DNA from: Pseudomonas helmanticensis
GTDB taxonomy: Bacteria > Pseudomonadota > Gammaproteobacteria > Pseudomonadales > Pseudomonadaceae
Length of the DNA: 64,000 nt
NCBI RefSeq assembly: GCF_900182985.1
Contig: NZ_FXUY01000001.1
Location: 1,426,001 to 1,490,000 of the forward strand
Reading direction: 5' to 3'
This document shows positions 44,037-52,904 of this stretch, one piece after another. How positions within the stretch are numbered: the stretch's first letter is position 1; every line of letters starts with the position of its first letter. The notes below the pieces were generated by a model. It worked only from the letters and a program-made list of their open reading frames with translations. It was not told the DNA's origin and searched no databases. A program made the position numbers and the translations under genes.

Positions 44037-44376
44037 TGATCAGACTCCCTTCTTCGGTTCCATCGTCCAGCCGAAAACCCGCTGGCGACGGCGACTCTAC
44101 CAAAAGGCCATCACTGACCCAAGGGAAAATGCCCAATCCATGAGGTTTCTAAGGGTTTCCCCGGTGCGTAATAACGACATAAAACCTCTGTGGCGAGGGG
44201 GCTTGCCCCCGTTCGGCTGCGCAGCAGTCGCAAACCCGGTTGCTGTCAAATGACTGACACACCGCATGTACCGGGGACAGAGGCTACTTCGTAGCCTGAC
44301 GGGGGCAAGCCCCCTCGCCACAAAAGCACGGCATGACCCCTGTAGGAGCTGCCGCAGGCTGCGATCTTTTAAAGCG
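44037..44376. other. Intergenic region with REPIN (44190-44321) and single REP (44337-44370)
   Basis: No gene is seen. A REPIN of the GTGGCGAGGGGGCTTGCCCC type with a long (about 85-bp) spacer is followed by a solitary GGAGCTGCCGCAGGCTGCG arm without a partner. The solitary arm ends 7 nt before the DUF934 stop codon. The first 150 bp must hold the promoter of the minus-strand gene ending at 43065. Confidence 0.85.
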
Positions 44377-44856
44377 TCAGCGTCTTCGGAACAGTGGGCG
44401 TGGTTCGATGACTGAGCGGCCGTAGAGTACGCTCATGCCAGCCAACCCCTTCAGTGCATCCTCGGCAGACTTGTCCTCACGCACGGCAAAACTGTCAAAA
44501 CCGCACTGGCGCATGTGGCTGAGCTGATCGCGCAACACATCGCCAATCGCGCGCAACTCGCCGGTCCAGCCGAACCGACTGCGCAGCAGATAGGCCTGGC
44601 TATACGCCCGACCATCACGAAAACTCGGGAAATCCAGCGCGATCAGCGGCAACGAACCTAGCCACGGCACCAGACTTTCCACGTCATCGTCCGGGCCGAG
44701 CCACACGGCGTGGGTCGCGGGTGATTGCAGCCAATGCGCCAGGGGCAAAATCAGCAGCGCCGAAGGCCTGGCCGCCAAAGGATCACGCACCAGCGTCCAC
44801 GGATCATCGTGCACCAGCCGCGCCACACCCTGCTCCAGCCGCAGCAAATTGTTCAT
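44377..44856 (-). CDS. DUF934 protein, partner of sulfite/nitrite reductase
   Basis: A 159-residue cytoplasmic protein of the DUF934 family (COG3749), annotated in many genomes as a putative oxidoreductase. Recognisable are LILPLAHWL, LIALDFPSFRDGRAYSQAYLLRSRFGWTGELRAIGDVLRDQL and a C-terminal CGFDSFAVRED. The start overlaps the reductase stop by four nt (44853-44856). The pair occurs in this order in P. aeruginosa (PA4130-PA4129) and next to cysI in other Proteobacteria. It probably supports reductase function; the biochemical role is unproven. Confidence 0.92.
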   Translation of the reverse strand: MNNLLRLEQGVARLVHDDPWTLVRDPLAARPSALLILPLAHWLQSPATHAVWLGPDDDVESLVPWLGSLPLIALDFPSFRDGRAYSQAYLLRSRFGWTGELRAIGDVLRDQLSHMRQCGFDSFAVREDKSAEDALKGLAGMSVLYGRSVIEPRPLFRRR

Positions 44857-46526
44857 GCCATTGCCTCCAGCGTCTTCGGGTAGACCCGTTCCTTGAACGG
44901 CTCGAGGCCAATCCGCGCGACGGTGTCGACAAACAATTCTTCGTGCTCGCGATAACGGACAAAGGTGCCGATGATCCGCTCGATCACCTGCGGCACCTCG
45001 GCGGCGCTGAACGACGGGCCGATCACTTTACCCAGCGCACTGTTTTTGCCCTGTGCGCCGCCCAGGGTGATCTGGTACCACTCGCTGCCATTCTTGTCGA
45101 CGCCGAGGATGCCGATATTGCCGATGTGGTGATGCCCACAGGCGTTCATGCAACCGGAGATGTTCAGGCTGATATCGCCCAAGTCGTGCAGGTAATCGAG
45201 GTTATCGAAACGTGCCTGGATCGCCTGGGCAATCGGGATCGACTTGGCATTCGCCAAGGCGCAGAAATCGCCGCCGGGGCAGGCAATGATGTCGGTGAGC
45301 AAGCCGACGTTAGCGCTGCCCAGATCGTGTTTGCACGCCAATTGCCACAGGGCATGCAGTTCGGATTTCGGCACATCCGGCAGGACGATGTTCTGCTCGT
45401 GGGCAATACGAATCTCGCCGAAACCGAAACGCTGCGACCAGTCGGCCACCGCCAGCATCTGCGCACCGGTGACGTCCCCCGGCGGCGAAGCCATGCCCGG
45501 TTTGGTCGACAGCACCACACTGGTGTAACCCGCCACCTTGTGCGGCTGCACATTGCGCGCGACCCAACGCGCGAACGCCGGGCTCTCGGCCAGGCGCGTG
45601 CCGAAATCCAGATCGGTGTCGGCCAGCACGCGGTAAGTCGGCGGTACGAAGGCACTGGCTACCCGCTGGTATTCAGTCTCGGTCAACTGCGCCGGACCGT
45701 CCTTGAGGTGCTGCCATTCCTCTTCGACTTCCCTGGCGAACGCCTCGATGCCGAGTGCCTTGACCAGAATCTTGATTCGCGCCTTGTACTTGTTGTCGCG
45801 CCGACCATGGCGGTTGTACACGCGCAAAACGGCCTCGACGTACGACAGCAGATGCTGCCACGGCAAACCTTCGCGGATTTGCAAACCGAGGATCGGCGTA
45901 CGCCCCAAACCACCGCCGACGATCACCCGCAGGAGCATTTGCCCGTCGCGAGCGGGGTAAAGATACAGGCCGATGTCGTGCATCATGATCGCCGCGCGAT
46001 CCTGCTTCGCCGAGCAGATGGCGATCTTGAATTTACGCGGCAGAAACAGGAACTCCGGGTTGATCGTCGACCACTGCCGGAGGATCTCGGCCAGCGGTCG
46101 CGGGTCGATCAGCTCATCTGCCGCAACCCCGGCAAACGCTTCCGTGGTGATGTTGCGCACGCAGTTGCCGGAGGTCTGGATCGCGTGCATGTTGACCTGA
46201 GCAAGGCGTTCGAGGATGTCCGGCACCTCGGCCAGTTCGATCCAGTTGAACTGCATGTTCTGCCGCGTGGTGAAGTGGCCGTAACCGCGGTCGTAATCGC
46301 TGGCAATGCTCGCCAATGTGCGCATCTGCTCGGCGCTGAGTGTGCCGTAAGGAATCGCCACCCGCAGCATGTACGCGTGTTTTTGCAGGTACAGGCCGTT
46401 TTGCAGGCGCAGCGGCAGAAACTCCTCTTCGCTCAATTCCCCGGCCATGAAGCGCTCGACCTGATCGCGAAACTGCGCGACGCGCTCGAACACCAGCGCC
46501 CGGTCGTAATCATCGTATTGATACAT
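44853..46526 (-). CDS. Siroheme nitrite/sulfite reductase
   Basis: A 557-residue assimilatory-type reductase that moves six electrons to sulfite or nitrite. Two ferredoxin-like half domains flank siroheme-binding folds. The [4Fe-4S]/siroheme ligands are seen as CPGGDFCALANAKS (C-x5-C) and NISGCMNACGHHHIGNIG (C-x3-C). RNMQFNWIEL and SGNCVRNIT are family signatures. ATG 46526 (MYQYDDYDRALV) follows GATGAGGTGTGC; eight more codons upstream are open. It is co-transcribed with DUF934. It corresponds to PA4130 of the cyanide-responsive ccoN4 block, not to the main cysteine pathway enzyme. Sulfite and nitrite specificity cannot be told apart from sequence. Confidence 0.92.
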   Translation of the reverse strand: MYQYDDYDRALVFERVAQFRDQVERFMAGELSEEEFLPLRLQNGLYLQKHAYMLRVAIPYGTLSAEQMRTLASIASDYDRGYGHFTTRQNMQFNWIELAEVPDILERLAQVNMHAIQTSGNCVRNITTEAFAGVAADELIDPRPLAEILRQWSTINPEFLFLPRKFKIAICSAKQDRAAIMMHDIGLYLYPARDGQMLLRVIVGGGLGRTPILGLQIREGLPWQHLLSYVEAVLRVYNRHGRRDNKYKARIKILVKALGIEAFAREVEEEWQHLKDGPAQLTETEYQRVASAFVPPTYRVLADTDLDFGTRLAESPAFARWVARNVQPHKVAGYTSVVLSTKPGMASPPGDVTGAQMLAVADWSQRFGFGEIRIAHEQNIVLPDVPKSELHALWQLACKHDLGSANVGLLTDIIACPGGDFCALANAKSIPIAQAIQARFDNLDYLHDLGDISLNISGCMNACGHHHIGNIGILGVDKNGSEWYQITLGGAQGKNSALGKVIGPSFSAAEVPQVIERIIGTFVRYREHEELFVDTVARIGLEPFKERVYPKTLEAMA

Positions 46527-46560
46527 GCACACCTCATCAGAATTGATCACGGATCAAAAC

Positions 46561-46650
46561 TGTGGGAGCGAGCCTGCTCGCGAATGCGGAGTGTCAGGCA
46601 ACGGATTTGTTGTCTGACACTCCGCATTCGCGAGCAGGCTCGCTCCCACA
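46561..46650. repeat. Near-perfect 42-bp-arm REPIN between sulfite reductase and ccoN4
   Basis: The left arm begins TGTGGGAGCGAGCCTGCTCG and the right arm mirrors it with one mismatch in 42 positions, leaving a 6-nt loop. The inverted symmetry extends through the spacer as well as the REP arms, so it can extrude as one long hairpin. It lies in the 347-bp divergent gap 46527-46873, which also holds the promoters of both neighbours. Confidence 0.95.
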
Positions 46651-46774
46651 GAATTTTCCCAGACTATGGCCGAACGGCGCAGCACGTTACAGATTCACCT
46701 GAAGTCATAAAAACCATATCAGGCCGCGGCAGAACGCCGCAGCCAGCACTTCAATCTGATCCGCACAAATGAAC

Positions 46775-46793
46775 AATTCCTGAGCCTGTTTTG
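46775..46793. promoter_or_regulatory. Shared 19-bp motif upstream of ccoN4 (copy 2)
   Basis: AATTCCTGAGCCTGTTTTG matches the motif at 4896-4914 upstream of ccoG at 16 of 19 positions. It lies 80 nt before the ccoN4 start. It could be an MpaR operator or a conserved promoter core. Confidence 0.4.
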
Positions 46794-46873
46794 TTTCCGG
46801 CGGGGTTTCTACAGTGCAGCTCATGCCAGACCGGGTGGCCTGGCAAGACTTTGCAACCGTGGATGAACTGACG

Positions 46874-48301
46874 ATGAGCACAGCAACAATCGGACAGGCT
46901 TATAACTACAAGGTCGTCCGCCAATTCGTCATTGCGACGATTTTCTGGGGTGTGGTGGGCATGGCGATGGGCGTGTTGATCGCCTCGCAACTGGTGTGGC
47001 CGGAGATGAACCTGGACCTGCCATGGACCACTTTCGGCCGCTTGCGCCCTTTGCACACCAGCCTGGTGATTTTCGGCTTCGCCGGCAGCGCACAATTCGC
47101 TGCGAGTTACTACGCGGTGCAGCGCACCTGCCAGGTGCGGCTGTATTCGGACACCCTCGCCGCGTTCACCTTCTGGGGCTGGCAATCGGTGATCGTGATT
47201 ATGCTGATCACCTTGCCGATGGGCTACACCACCACCAAGGAATACGCCGAGATCGAGTTCTCCGGCGCGGTGTGGATGGCCGTCGTTTGGGTCGCCTATG
47301 CCGTGGTGTTCTTCACCACCGTGGTGCAGCGCAAGACCAAACACATCTACGTCGGTAACTGGTTTTTCGGCGCGTTCATTCTGGTGATCGCCATGCTCCA
47401 TGTGGTCAATCACCTGTCGATCCCGGTCGACTGGTTCAAGTCATATCCGGTGTATGCCGGCGCCACCGATGCGATGGTGCAGTGGTGGTATGGGCACAAC
47501 GCGGTGGGCTTTTTCCTCACCACCGGGTTCCTCGGGATGATGTATTACTTCGTGCCGAAGCAGGTCAATCGGCCGGTGTATTCGTACCGGTTGTCGATCG
47601 TGCATTTCTGGGCGCTGATCACCCTGTACATCTGGGCCGGCCCGCACCATTTGCACTACACCGCGCTGCCGGACTGGGCGCAATCGCTGGGCATGGCCAT
47701 GTCGCTGATCCTGCTGGCACCAAGCTGGGGCGGGATGATCAACGGCATGATGACCTTGTCCGGTGCCTGGCATAAGTTGCGCACTGACCCGATTTTGCGC
47801 TTCCTCGTGTTGTCGCTGGCGTTCTACGGCATGTCGACATTCGAAGGGCCGATGATGGCGATCAAGACCGTCAATGCCCTCTCCCACTACACCGACTGGA
47901 CCATCGGCCACGTGCACGCCGGGGCCTTGGGCTGGGTGGCGATGATCACCTTCGGCGCGACCTATCACATGGTGCCGAAAGTCTTTGGCCGCGAGCAGAT
48001 GTACAGCACGCCGCTGATCAACCTGCACTTCTGGCTGGCAACCATTGGCACCGTTTTGTACATTGCCTCGATGTGGGTCAACGGCATCACCCAGGGCCTG
48101 ATGTGGCGGGCGATCAACGAAGACGGCACGCTGACCTATTCGTTTGTCGAAGCGCTGCAGGCCAGTCATCCGGGGTTCATCGTGCGCTTTGCCGGCGGGG
48201 TGTTCTTCCTCACCGGGATGTTGCTGATGGCTTACAACGTCTGGCGCACGGTGCGGGTTGCCGACGTGGCGCTGGCCCACCGTGAAGCGCAGATCGCCTG
48301 A
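46874..48301 (+). CDS. ccoN4: Orphan cbb3-type cytochrome c oxidase catalytic subunit, CcoN4-like
   Basis: A 475-residue haem-copper oxidase subunit I with twelve membrane segments. Haem and CuB ligands are all present: His in [24 protein letters not shown] with the cross-linking Tyr, [11 protein letters not shown], and [12 protein letters not shown]. No ccoO or ccoP follows, so it must exchange into complexes built from another cbb3 operon. The neighbours (sulfite reductase and DUF934 upstream, a CcoQ-like gene downstream) match P. aeruginosa PA4129-PA4134, where CcoN4 supports respiration under cyanide. ATG 46874 ([15 protein letters not shown]) is chosen; the open frame continues 20 codons upstream. 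The related ccoG and mpaR genes lie 38 kb to the left. Confidence 0.92.
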   Translation: MSTATIGQAYNYKVVRQFVIATIFWGVVGMAMGVLIASQLVWPEMNLDLPWTTFGRLRPLHTSLVIFGFAGSAQFAASYYAVQRTCQVRLYSDTLAAFTFWGWQSVIVIMLITLPMGYTTTKEYAEIEFSGAVWMAVVWVAYAVVFFTTVVQRKTKHIYVGNWFFGAFILVIAMLHVVNHLSIPVDWFKSYPVYAGATDAMVQWWYGHNAVGFFLTTGFLGMMYYFVPKQVNRPVYSYRLSIVHFWALITLYIWAGPHHLHYTALPDWAQSLGMAMSLILLAPSWGGMINGMMTLSGAWHKLRTDPILRFLVLSLAFYGMSTFEGPMMAIKTVNALSHYTDWTIGHVHAGALGWVAMITFGATYHMVPKVFGREQMYSTPLINLHFWLATIGTVLYIASMWVNGITQGLMWRAINEDGTLTYSFVEALQASHPGFIVRFAGGVFFLTGMLLMAYNVWRTVRVADVALAHREAQIA

Positions 48302-48316
48302 GGCAGGGAGCCGGAC

Positions 48317-48538
48317 GTGACGGATATTTTTTTCAATGTGCTGGGCGTGGTGTTTCTGTGGCTGGCGGTCGAGTACTGCTTGCGGCGCGAGACGGCGGAC
48401 AGCCTCGATGAGGCGAGCATGGTGCCGTTTGCCGATGACCCGGAGGTGGCACGGCGGGTTGAGCTGGCCACGGGTAAACCGGTGAAAGCGGTGGCGCCGG
48501 AAGTGGCGAAGCCGGGCTGGATCAATCTGGAGATGTGA
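48317..48538 (+). CDS. ccoQ4: CcoQ-like small oxidase subunit (CcoQ4)
   Basis: A 73-residue protein with one membrane segment (about residues 5-20, FFNVLGVVFLWLAVEY) followed by RRETADSLDEASMVPFADDPE. The PFADDPE motif after a basic stretch is the signature of CcoQ proteins of cbb3 oxidases. A Pro/Ala/Val-rich tail follows. It starts with GTG 48317, 15 nt after ccoN4, with AGGGAGCCGGAC as ribosome-binding site. It matches the position of PA4134, described with ccoN4 as ccoN4Q4. It probably stabilises the oxidase that contains CcoN4. Confidence 0.8.
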   Translation: MTDIFFNVLGVVFLWLAVEYCLRRETADSLDEASMVPFADDPEVARRVELATGKPVKAVAPEVAKPGWINLEM

Positions 48539-48556
48539 GGCGTGTCAGGTGGGCTG

Positions 48557-48732
48557 CCCTCACCCTAGCCCTCTCCCAGAGGGAGAGGGAACTGAGCGAG
48601 TTGATCATTCGAGTTACACCGACCTGAAATATCAAGTCGAACTCAGGTTTTGGCCATCCCCCAATCGGCTCCCTTTACCCCCTCTCCCCCTTGGGGGCGG
48701 TCCGACGTTTCGGGAGAGTTGGGGTGAGGGGG
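48557..48732. repeat. MITE-like element with CCCTCACCC terminal inverted repeats, second copy
   Basis: It begins CCCTCACCCTAGCCCTCTCC and ends GGAGAGTTGGGGTGAGGGGG, with an inner ACCTGAAATATCAAGTCGAACTC segment that partly resembles the inner repeat of 6419-6632. It lies directly after ccoQ4, as the first copy follows ccoG. Confidence 0.8.
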
Positions 48733-48745
48733 TAAGCTCTTGATC

Positions 48746-49237
48746 TTAACCGCGCTCGCGCGGAATCAAACTCTGCAACTGCTGCGCCAGAAAGTTCGCA
48801 TCAAAGGCAAATGTATCCGGATCCTTCAGGCCATTGGTCTTGCGCCACTGCCACTCGCCATTTGGCAGGCCGACCAGTGAAATGCTGCCATAACGCGCCG
48901 CCGTCAGCCCCATCACCGCAAGCGAGATCTGCCCTGCACTGCCCATCACATCCGGCACGAACTCCACCGGTTTGCCGGCAATCACAATGCTCAGCTTTTC
49001 TGTTTTGAAGGTCGAAGTTTCCACCGGCGTACTCGGCCCGAACGCAACATACGCCTCGCGGCTCACCTCCAGCAGATTCGGTGCCTGCACCGGTTCCAGC
49101 CATTGCTGAATCTCCCCGAACAGCGCGGTAATCCGTGTGGCCCATGCCGCGGATTGCGTTTCGAACAGTTGCTTCTTGTGCGCTTCACTTTCGGCATAGT
49201 GACGAAGCATCTCGCCCAGTTGCTGTACGTCGTTCAT
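48746..49237 (-). CDS. Conserved hypothetical protein
   Basis: A 163-residue soluble protein, not recognised. The N-terminal third is helical (MNDVQQLGEMLRHYAESEA, AAWATRITALFGEIQQWLEP), and the rest is rich in beta strands (KLSIVIAGKPVEFVPDVMGS, GSISLVGLPNGEWQWRK). It has no signal peptide, membrane segment or cysteine. The helix-plus-sheet layout is like some uncharacterised Pseudomonas-specific proteins. The ATG at 49237 follows GAGGAACACCGCA. It is transcribed alone, divergent from the racemase-like gene, with about 200 bp between them. Confidence 0.75.
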   Translation of the reverse strand: MNDVQQLGEMLRHYAESEAHKKQLFETQSAAWATRITALFGEIQQWLEPVQAPNLLEVSREAYVAFGPSTPVETSTFKTEKLSIVIAGKPVEFVPDVMGSAGQISLAVMGLTAARYGSISLVGLPNGEWQWRKTNGLKDPDTFAFDANFLAQQLQSLIPRERG

Positions 49238-49444
49238 TGCGGTGTTCCTCGTAAAGGACCTGCGAAGCGTAATAGTGGCAGATCCCGGTCACGGCGTACG
49301 TTTAAGCTGCGAATCGCGCTGAAGCAGCACACCTGAGTGAAAGATCGACGGTACAGTCAGTGGCCGCTGGCATCGCACCGCGAACAGAAGGAAACTGCGG
49401 GCAGAGCTGAACGTTCGACACCGACATTTGCCAGAGGAAATCCA

Positions 49445-50137
49445 ATGCGCACCATCGGCCTTATCGGCGGCATGAGCTGGGAGTCCAGCGCCGAATATTA
49501 TCGCCTGATCAACCAACAGGTCCGGGATCGTCTCGGCCCGCTGCGCTCAGCGCAGATGCTCATGTACAACGTCGACTTCGGCCCGGTCGAACAGGCTCAG
49601 CACGCCGGGCGTTGGGATGATGCGGCGGCGATTCTGGTGAAGGCCGCGCGCAGCCTTGAAGCCGGCGGTGCGGAGTGTGTGGTGCTGTGTACCAACACCA
49701 TGCACAAGGTGGCGGAGCAGATTCAGGCGGCGATCAGTATCCCATTCCTGCACATTGCCGAACCGGCTGCACACGCCGCGCTGGCCATTGACGCGCGCAC
49801 CGTAGGCCTGCTTGGCACGGCGTTCACCATGGAGCAGGATTTCCTCAAGCAACGCCTGATCGCTCAGGGTTTGACGGTACTGGTGCCGGACGAAGCCGAG
49901 CGCAAAGAGGTGCACCGGATCATCTACGACGAACTCTGTGTCGGTGTGATCAGTGAACCGTCGCGGCAAATCTATCAGCGGGTGATCGAATCGCTGACCG
50001 CGCGTGGCGCCCAGGCAATCATCCTCGGCTGCACCGAAATCGGCATGCTGATCAAACCTGAACACAGCGCCCTGCCCCTGCTCGACACCACCGAGCTGCA
50101 TGCGCAGTCGGCGGTGGCGTTCGCGCTCGGCGACTGA
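49445..50137 (+). CDS. Aspartate/glutamate-racemase family protein (RacX/YgeA-like)
   Basis: A 230-residue cofactor-independent amino-acid racemase. The family start is MRTIGLIGGMSWESSAEYYR. The two catalytic cysteines are seen in VVLCTNTMHK (about residue 81) and IILGCTEIGML (about 200). The length and the GGMSWESS opening fit the YgeA/RacX group, which has broad substrate use including homoserine and lysine in E. coli. ATG 49445 follows AGAGGAAATCCA. The open frame extends upstream through sequence of doubtful coding value. The GNAT gene on the opposite strand ends one nt after it (convergent). Confidence 0.9.
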   Translation: MRTIGLIGGMSWESSAEYYRLINQQVRDRLGPLRSAQMLMYNVDFGPVEQAQHAGRWDDAAAILVKAARSLEAGGAECVVLCTNTMHKVAEQIQAAISIPFLHIAEPAAHAALAIDARTVGLLGTAFTMEQDFLKQRLIAQGLTVLVPDEAERKEVHRIIYDELCVGVISEPSRQIYQRVIESLTARGAQAIILGCTEIGMLIKPEHSALPLLDTTELHAQSAVAFALGD

Positions 50138-50138
50138 C

Positions 50139-50657
50139 TCAGGTTTTCGCACGAGTGCGCAGGCGGGCCATGCTCAGGGTGTCGACCCAGTGCCCGTCGC
50201 GCACGGCGTAGTCGCGGAACAGGCCTTCGGTTTCGAAGCCGAATTTCTGATAGAGACCGATCGCCGCTTCGTTATCGGCATAGACCGTGAGTTCGACACG
50301 GTGCAGATTCATCCAGTTGTCGGCGACGTCGAGGGCGGCGGCCAGCAACGTCGAACCGACACCCTTGCCCTGCCACGCCACCGCGACCGCCATGCCGAAA
50401 CTGCCGGCGTGCGCCCGGCGCATCCGCGAGTGGGCTTCGAGGCCGAGATTGCCGATCACCACGCCCTGATGCAGCGCCACCAGTTTCACCGCGCGTTCAT
50501 TGTCTGCCAGCAGGCGTTGCCGCCAGACCTCGGTGGACTGGAACGGCATCTGCAACACCTGCCGTGCCACGGCCGGATCGTTGTAGAGCGCGGTGATGCC
50601 CTCGATGTGCGATTCGTTGAAGCGTTCGAGGTGAATGGCGGGATTGTGCTCAGGCAT
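50139..50657 (-). CDS. GNAT-family N-acetyltransferase
   Basis: A 172-residue acetyltransferase of the RimI/YhhY-like type. The acetyl-CoA site is visible as VAWQGKGVGSTLL (Q-x-x-G-x-G). The core continues with RVELTVYADNEAAIGLYQKF and ends GFETEGLFRDYAVRDGHWVDT, a pattern shared with YhhY-type enzymes. Residue SFGMAVAV precedes the CoA loop as the beta-4 strand. ATG 50657 (MPEHNPAIHLERF) follows CAGGAAGGATCAGCC, a strong site, preferred over an upstream start 36 nt earlier. The substrate is not predictable. It is convergent with the racemase-like gene. Confidence 0.9.
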   Translation of the reverse strand: MPEHNPAIHLERFNESHIEGITALYNDPAVARQVLQMPFQSTEVWRQRLLADNERAVKLVALHQGVVIGNLGLEAHSRMRRAHAGSFGMAVAVAWQGKGVGSTLLAAALDVADNWMNLHRVELTVYADNEAAIGLYQKFGFETEGLFRDYAVRDGHWVDTLSMARLRTRAKT

Positions 50658-50724
50658 GGCTGATCCTTCCTGGATCGATGTGTGACCGTCCACTCTAAAC
50701 CGCCCACCTCAACACATACAAACG

Positions 50725-50831
50725 GTAGGAGCTGCCGCAGGCTGCGATCTTTTGATCTTGATCTTGATCTTGATTTTTAATTTTAGAAAAAACAGATCAA
50801 AAGATCGCAGCCTGCGGTAGCTCCTACAGGG
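50725..50831. repeat. REPIN (GGAGCTGCCGCAGGCTGCG type) with GATCTT repeats
   Basis: Both arms are present, the right one with CCTGCGGTAGCTCC. The spacer contains three GATCTT units and an A+T-rich centre. It lies between the GNAT promoter and the LysR gene end. Confidence 0.9.
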
Positions 50832-50835
50832 GTGG

Positions 50836-51813
50836 TTATTCGAACCATTCGTGGCGTTCGTTGAAGGTGTGGTGGATGAGGTCCAGCAGGGTTTGCACTT
50901 CGGTGATCTCTTGCGATTCGGCATTCACCGCCAGCCAGGCCTGCAATTGCATCGGTTCAGCGAACAGCCCCGGCAGCGCGATCAGGCCCCGATCGAAGCG
51001 GCTCATGTAGGCCGGCAACAACCCGATGCAGGCGCTGCAGCGGATCATCTCCAGCATCAATTCGTAGGACTGCATCTGCACCACCCCGGCCAGACGCTGT
51101 TCGACCAGTTCATTCCACGGCCGGAAGCTGTCGATCTGCCGATCATGTTGCCATTGCACGAGCATGAAGTCAGCGAGGTCGTCGGGGGTGTCCGGGCGTG
51201 CGGTGACGCGGGAGTAGCGCTTGGCAATGTGAGGCAGGTAATCAAGCTTCGCCAGGCGTTGCGGTTTGCCAATGGCGAACGTCGGCCCGGGGTAAGGCGT
51301 ATCGCCGTGGGCCAGCCACAGGACGATGTCGGCACTCACTGCACGCAGCGACAGTTCGCTGTCCAGCGCGATGATTTCCAGGCGCACGCTGGCGTTGCGG
51401 CGCAGCAGTGCGATGAGGTCGCGGCCGAGGATGTCGTGCAGGATCGACTCGGCGACGGCGAGGCGAATCAAGGGTTGTTCGATCACCGGCAGTTTGCGTT
51501 CGTTGGCCAGCGCGACGAGTTTGGCCTGCAGTTGTTGGCCTTCACGGGTAAGGCTCAAGGCGCTGCCTTGAAAGCTGAACAGTGAATGCTCGAGTTCCTG
51601 CTCAAGTTGCGCCAGCTGTTTGCGCAGCAGGGTCGAACGCACATTGAGGCTACGCGCCGCCTGCATGAAACAGCCACAGCGGGCGCTGACCAGAAAATAC
51701 TGCGCAATATCGCCATCGATCGCGGCAGCCTGTATCAGCCAGGAATCGCCCTTGTCCTGCGCCCAGCGATACTCGGCGCTGCCCTGTCGTCCTGCGGGTT
51801 CGGTGAATGACAT
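50836..51813 (-). CDS. LysR-family transcriptional regulator
   Basis: A 325-residue LysR regulator with an N-terminal extension of about 30 residues before the helix-turn-helix (about 33-95: AQYFLVSARCGCFMQAARSL, RSTLLRKQLAQLEQELEHSLF). The effector domain follows from about residue 115 (IRLAVAESILHDILGRDLIALL). The extension and the cysteine pair in ARCGCF are atypical. The order LysR, then PpiC, YbjN, coiled-coil, porin and TonB genes matches P. aeruginosa PA0701-PA0695, so it may regulate the downstream block. ATG 51813 is used; no strong ribosome-binding site decides the start. Confidence 0.85.
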   Translation of the reverse strand: MSFTEPAGRQGSAEYRWAQDKGDSWLIQAAAIDGDIAQYFLVSARCGCFMQAARSLNVRSTLLRKQLAQLEQELEHSLFSFQGSALSLTREGQQLQAKLVALANERKLPVIEQPLIRLAVAESILHDILGRDLIALLRRNASVRLEIIALDSELSLRAVSADIVLWLAHGDTPYPGPTFAIGKPQRLAKLDYLPHIAKRYSRVTARPDTPDDLADFMLVQWQHDRQIDSFRPWNELVEQRLAGVVQMQSYELMLEMIRCSACIGLLPAYMSRFDRGLIALPGLFAEPMQLQAWLAVNAESQEITEVQTLLDLIHHTFNERHEWFE

Positions 51814-51856
51814 CGATGACTCCCTGTCGATCTTTGTATTTGTCGTTACGCAGCTC

Positions 51857-51953
51857 CCCTGTAGGAGTGAGCCTGCTCGCGATAGCGGTGGGTCAGGTAA
51901 GTCAATGTCAATTGACAGGCCGCTATCGCGAGCAGGCTCACTCCTACAGGGGG
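51857..51953. repeat. REPIN (GAGTGAGCCTGCTCGCGAT type)
   Basis: The arms GTAGGAGTGAGCCTGCTCGC and GCGAGCAGGCTCACTCCTAC are complete. It lies between the LysR gene and the ppiC-like gene and ends 10 nt from the ppiC stop. Confidence 0.92.
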
Positions 51954-51962
51954 CAATGTGTG

Positions 51963-52904
51963 TCAGTTGCCGAGGACTTTGTTCAGTTCAGCACCATCAA
52001 TGCTCAGCGTCGCGGTGTTGAGCATGCCGTCCAGGTAGGCCTGGGCGATTTGCTCCTGACGTTGCGCACGCAAGGCCTGGGTCAGTTGATCGCGCAGTTC
52101 ATCGAGGGTCGCAGTGCGCGCCGGTTGTTGCTCGGTGAGTTTGATCACGTGGAAACCGGCAGCACTTTGCAGCGGATCGGAAACCGCACCGACCTTGAGT
52201 CGTGCCACGGCGCCACGCACTTCCGGCACCAATTGCTGCAAAGGTTGCAGCCCACTATCACCGCCGCGCTCAGCAGTGACGCGATCCTGCGAATATTGAG
52301 TCGCCAGTGCAGCAAATTCCACCGGCGTCGCCTGAGCTTTTTTGCTCAATTCGGCAGCCTGTTTGCGCACCGCTTCAACAGCCTGAGGATCACTCACGCC
52401 GAGGAAAATCTGACTGACCCGATACAGCGCCGGGGTCTGCCAGTTCGCTTTGCCGGCGTCATACGCCTGCTGCAACTCGGCGGCACTCGGATACTCCGCC
52501 GGCACCTCGCTGACCGAACGCAAATAATCGCGAAAGACGATCTGCTCGCTCGCGGCACGCGTTTGCCGCGCCACGTCCGGGCGCTGCGCCCAGCCTTGCG
52601 CATCGGCCTGCTCCAGCACCGCTTTCTCGGCCAGACGGGTACGGATCCAGCGCTCCAGCGCTTGGCGATTACCGCGCAATTGTTCGCGGGTCTCGGCTGG
52701 AACCGATGCGAGCAACGCCTGCAACTCCTCCGGCGTCACCTGCTGATTGCCCAACCGTGCCAGCGCCGGCCCGCCGGCAATCGCCGCCAGCGGCGACGAT
52801 TGCTGGGCGGCGACCGGGTCATTGCCCGGTCGCACCACCAGCGCCACGGCCACCACCAACAGCGCCACCGCAGCGGCGCTGATCACCATGGCAGGCTTTT
52901 TCAC
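51963..52904 (-). CDS. PpiC-type peptidyl-prolyl cis-trans isomerase
   Basis: A 313-residue envelope chaperone anchored by an N-terminal segment (about residues 8-25, VISAAAVALLVVAVALVV), so it should face the periplasm. A SurA-like helical N-domain (about 50-145) precedes a parvulin domain (about 160-265: YRVSQIFLGVSD, FAALATQYSQDRVTAERGGDSGL, VGAVSDPLQSAAGFHVIKL). Family members help outer-membrane protein folding, so it may assist the porin or TpsB encoded upstream. The start overlaps the YbjN stop by four nt. It corresponds to P. aeruginosa PA0699 and is the last gene of the phdA-to-ppiC block. Confidence 0.92.
   Translation of the reverse strand: MKKPAMVISAAAVALLVVAVALVVRPGNDPVAAQQSSPLAAIAGGPALARLGNQQVTPEELQALLASVPAETREQLRGNRQALERWIRTRLAEKAVLEQADAQGWAQRPDVARQTRAASEQIVFRDYLRSVSEVPAEYPSAAELQQAYDAGKANWQTPALYRVSQIFLGVSDPQAVEAVRKQAAELSKKAQATPVEFAALATQYSQDRVTAERGGDSGLQPLQQLVPEVRGAVARLKVGAVSDPLQSAAGFHVIKLTEQQPARTATLDELRDQLTQALRAQRQEQIAQAYLDGMLNTATLSIDGAELNKVLGN

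Noticed and set aside
46543..46557. TTGAT-CACGG-ATCAA as an ANR box before the sulfite reductase gene
   Set aside because: The spacer is 5 nt where ANR needs 4, and the site lies only 17-31 nt before the start codon, too close for activation of that gene.
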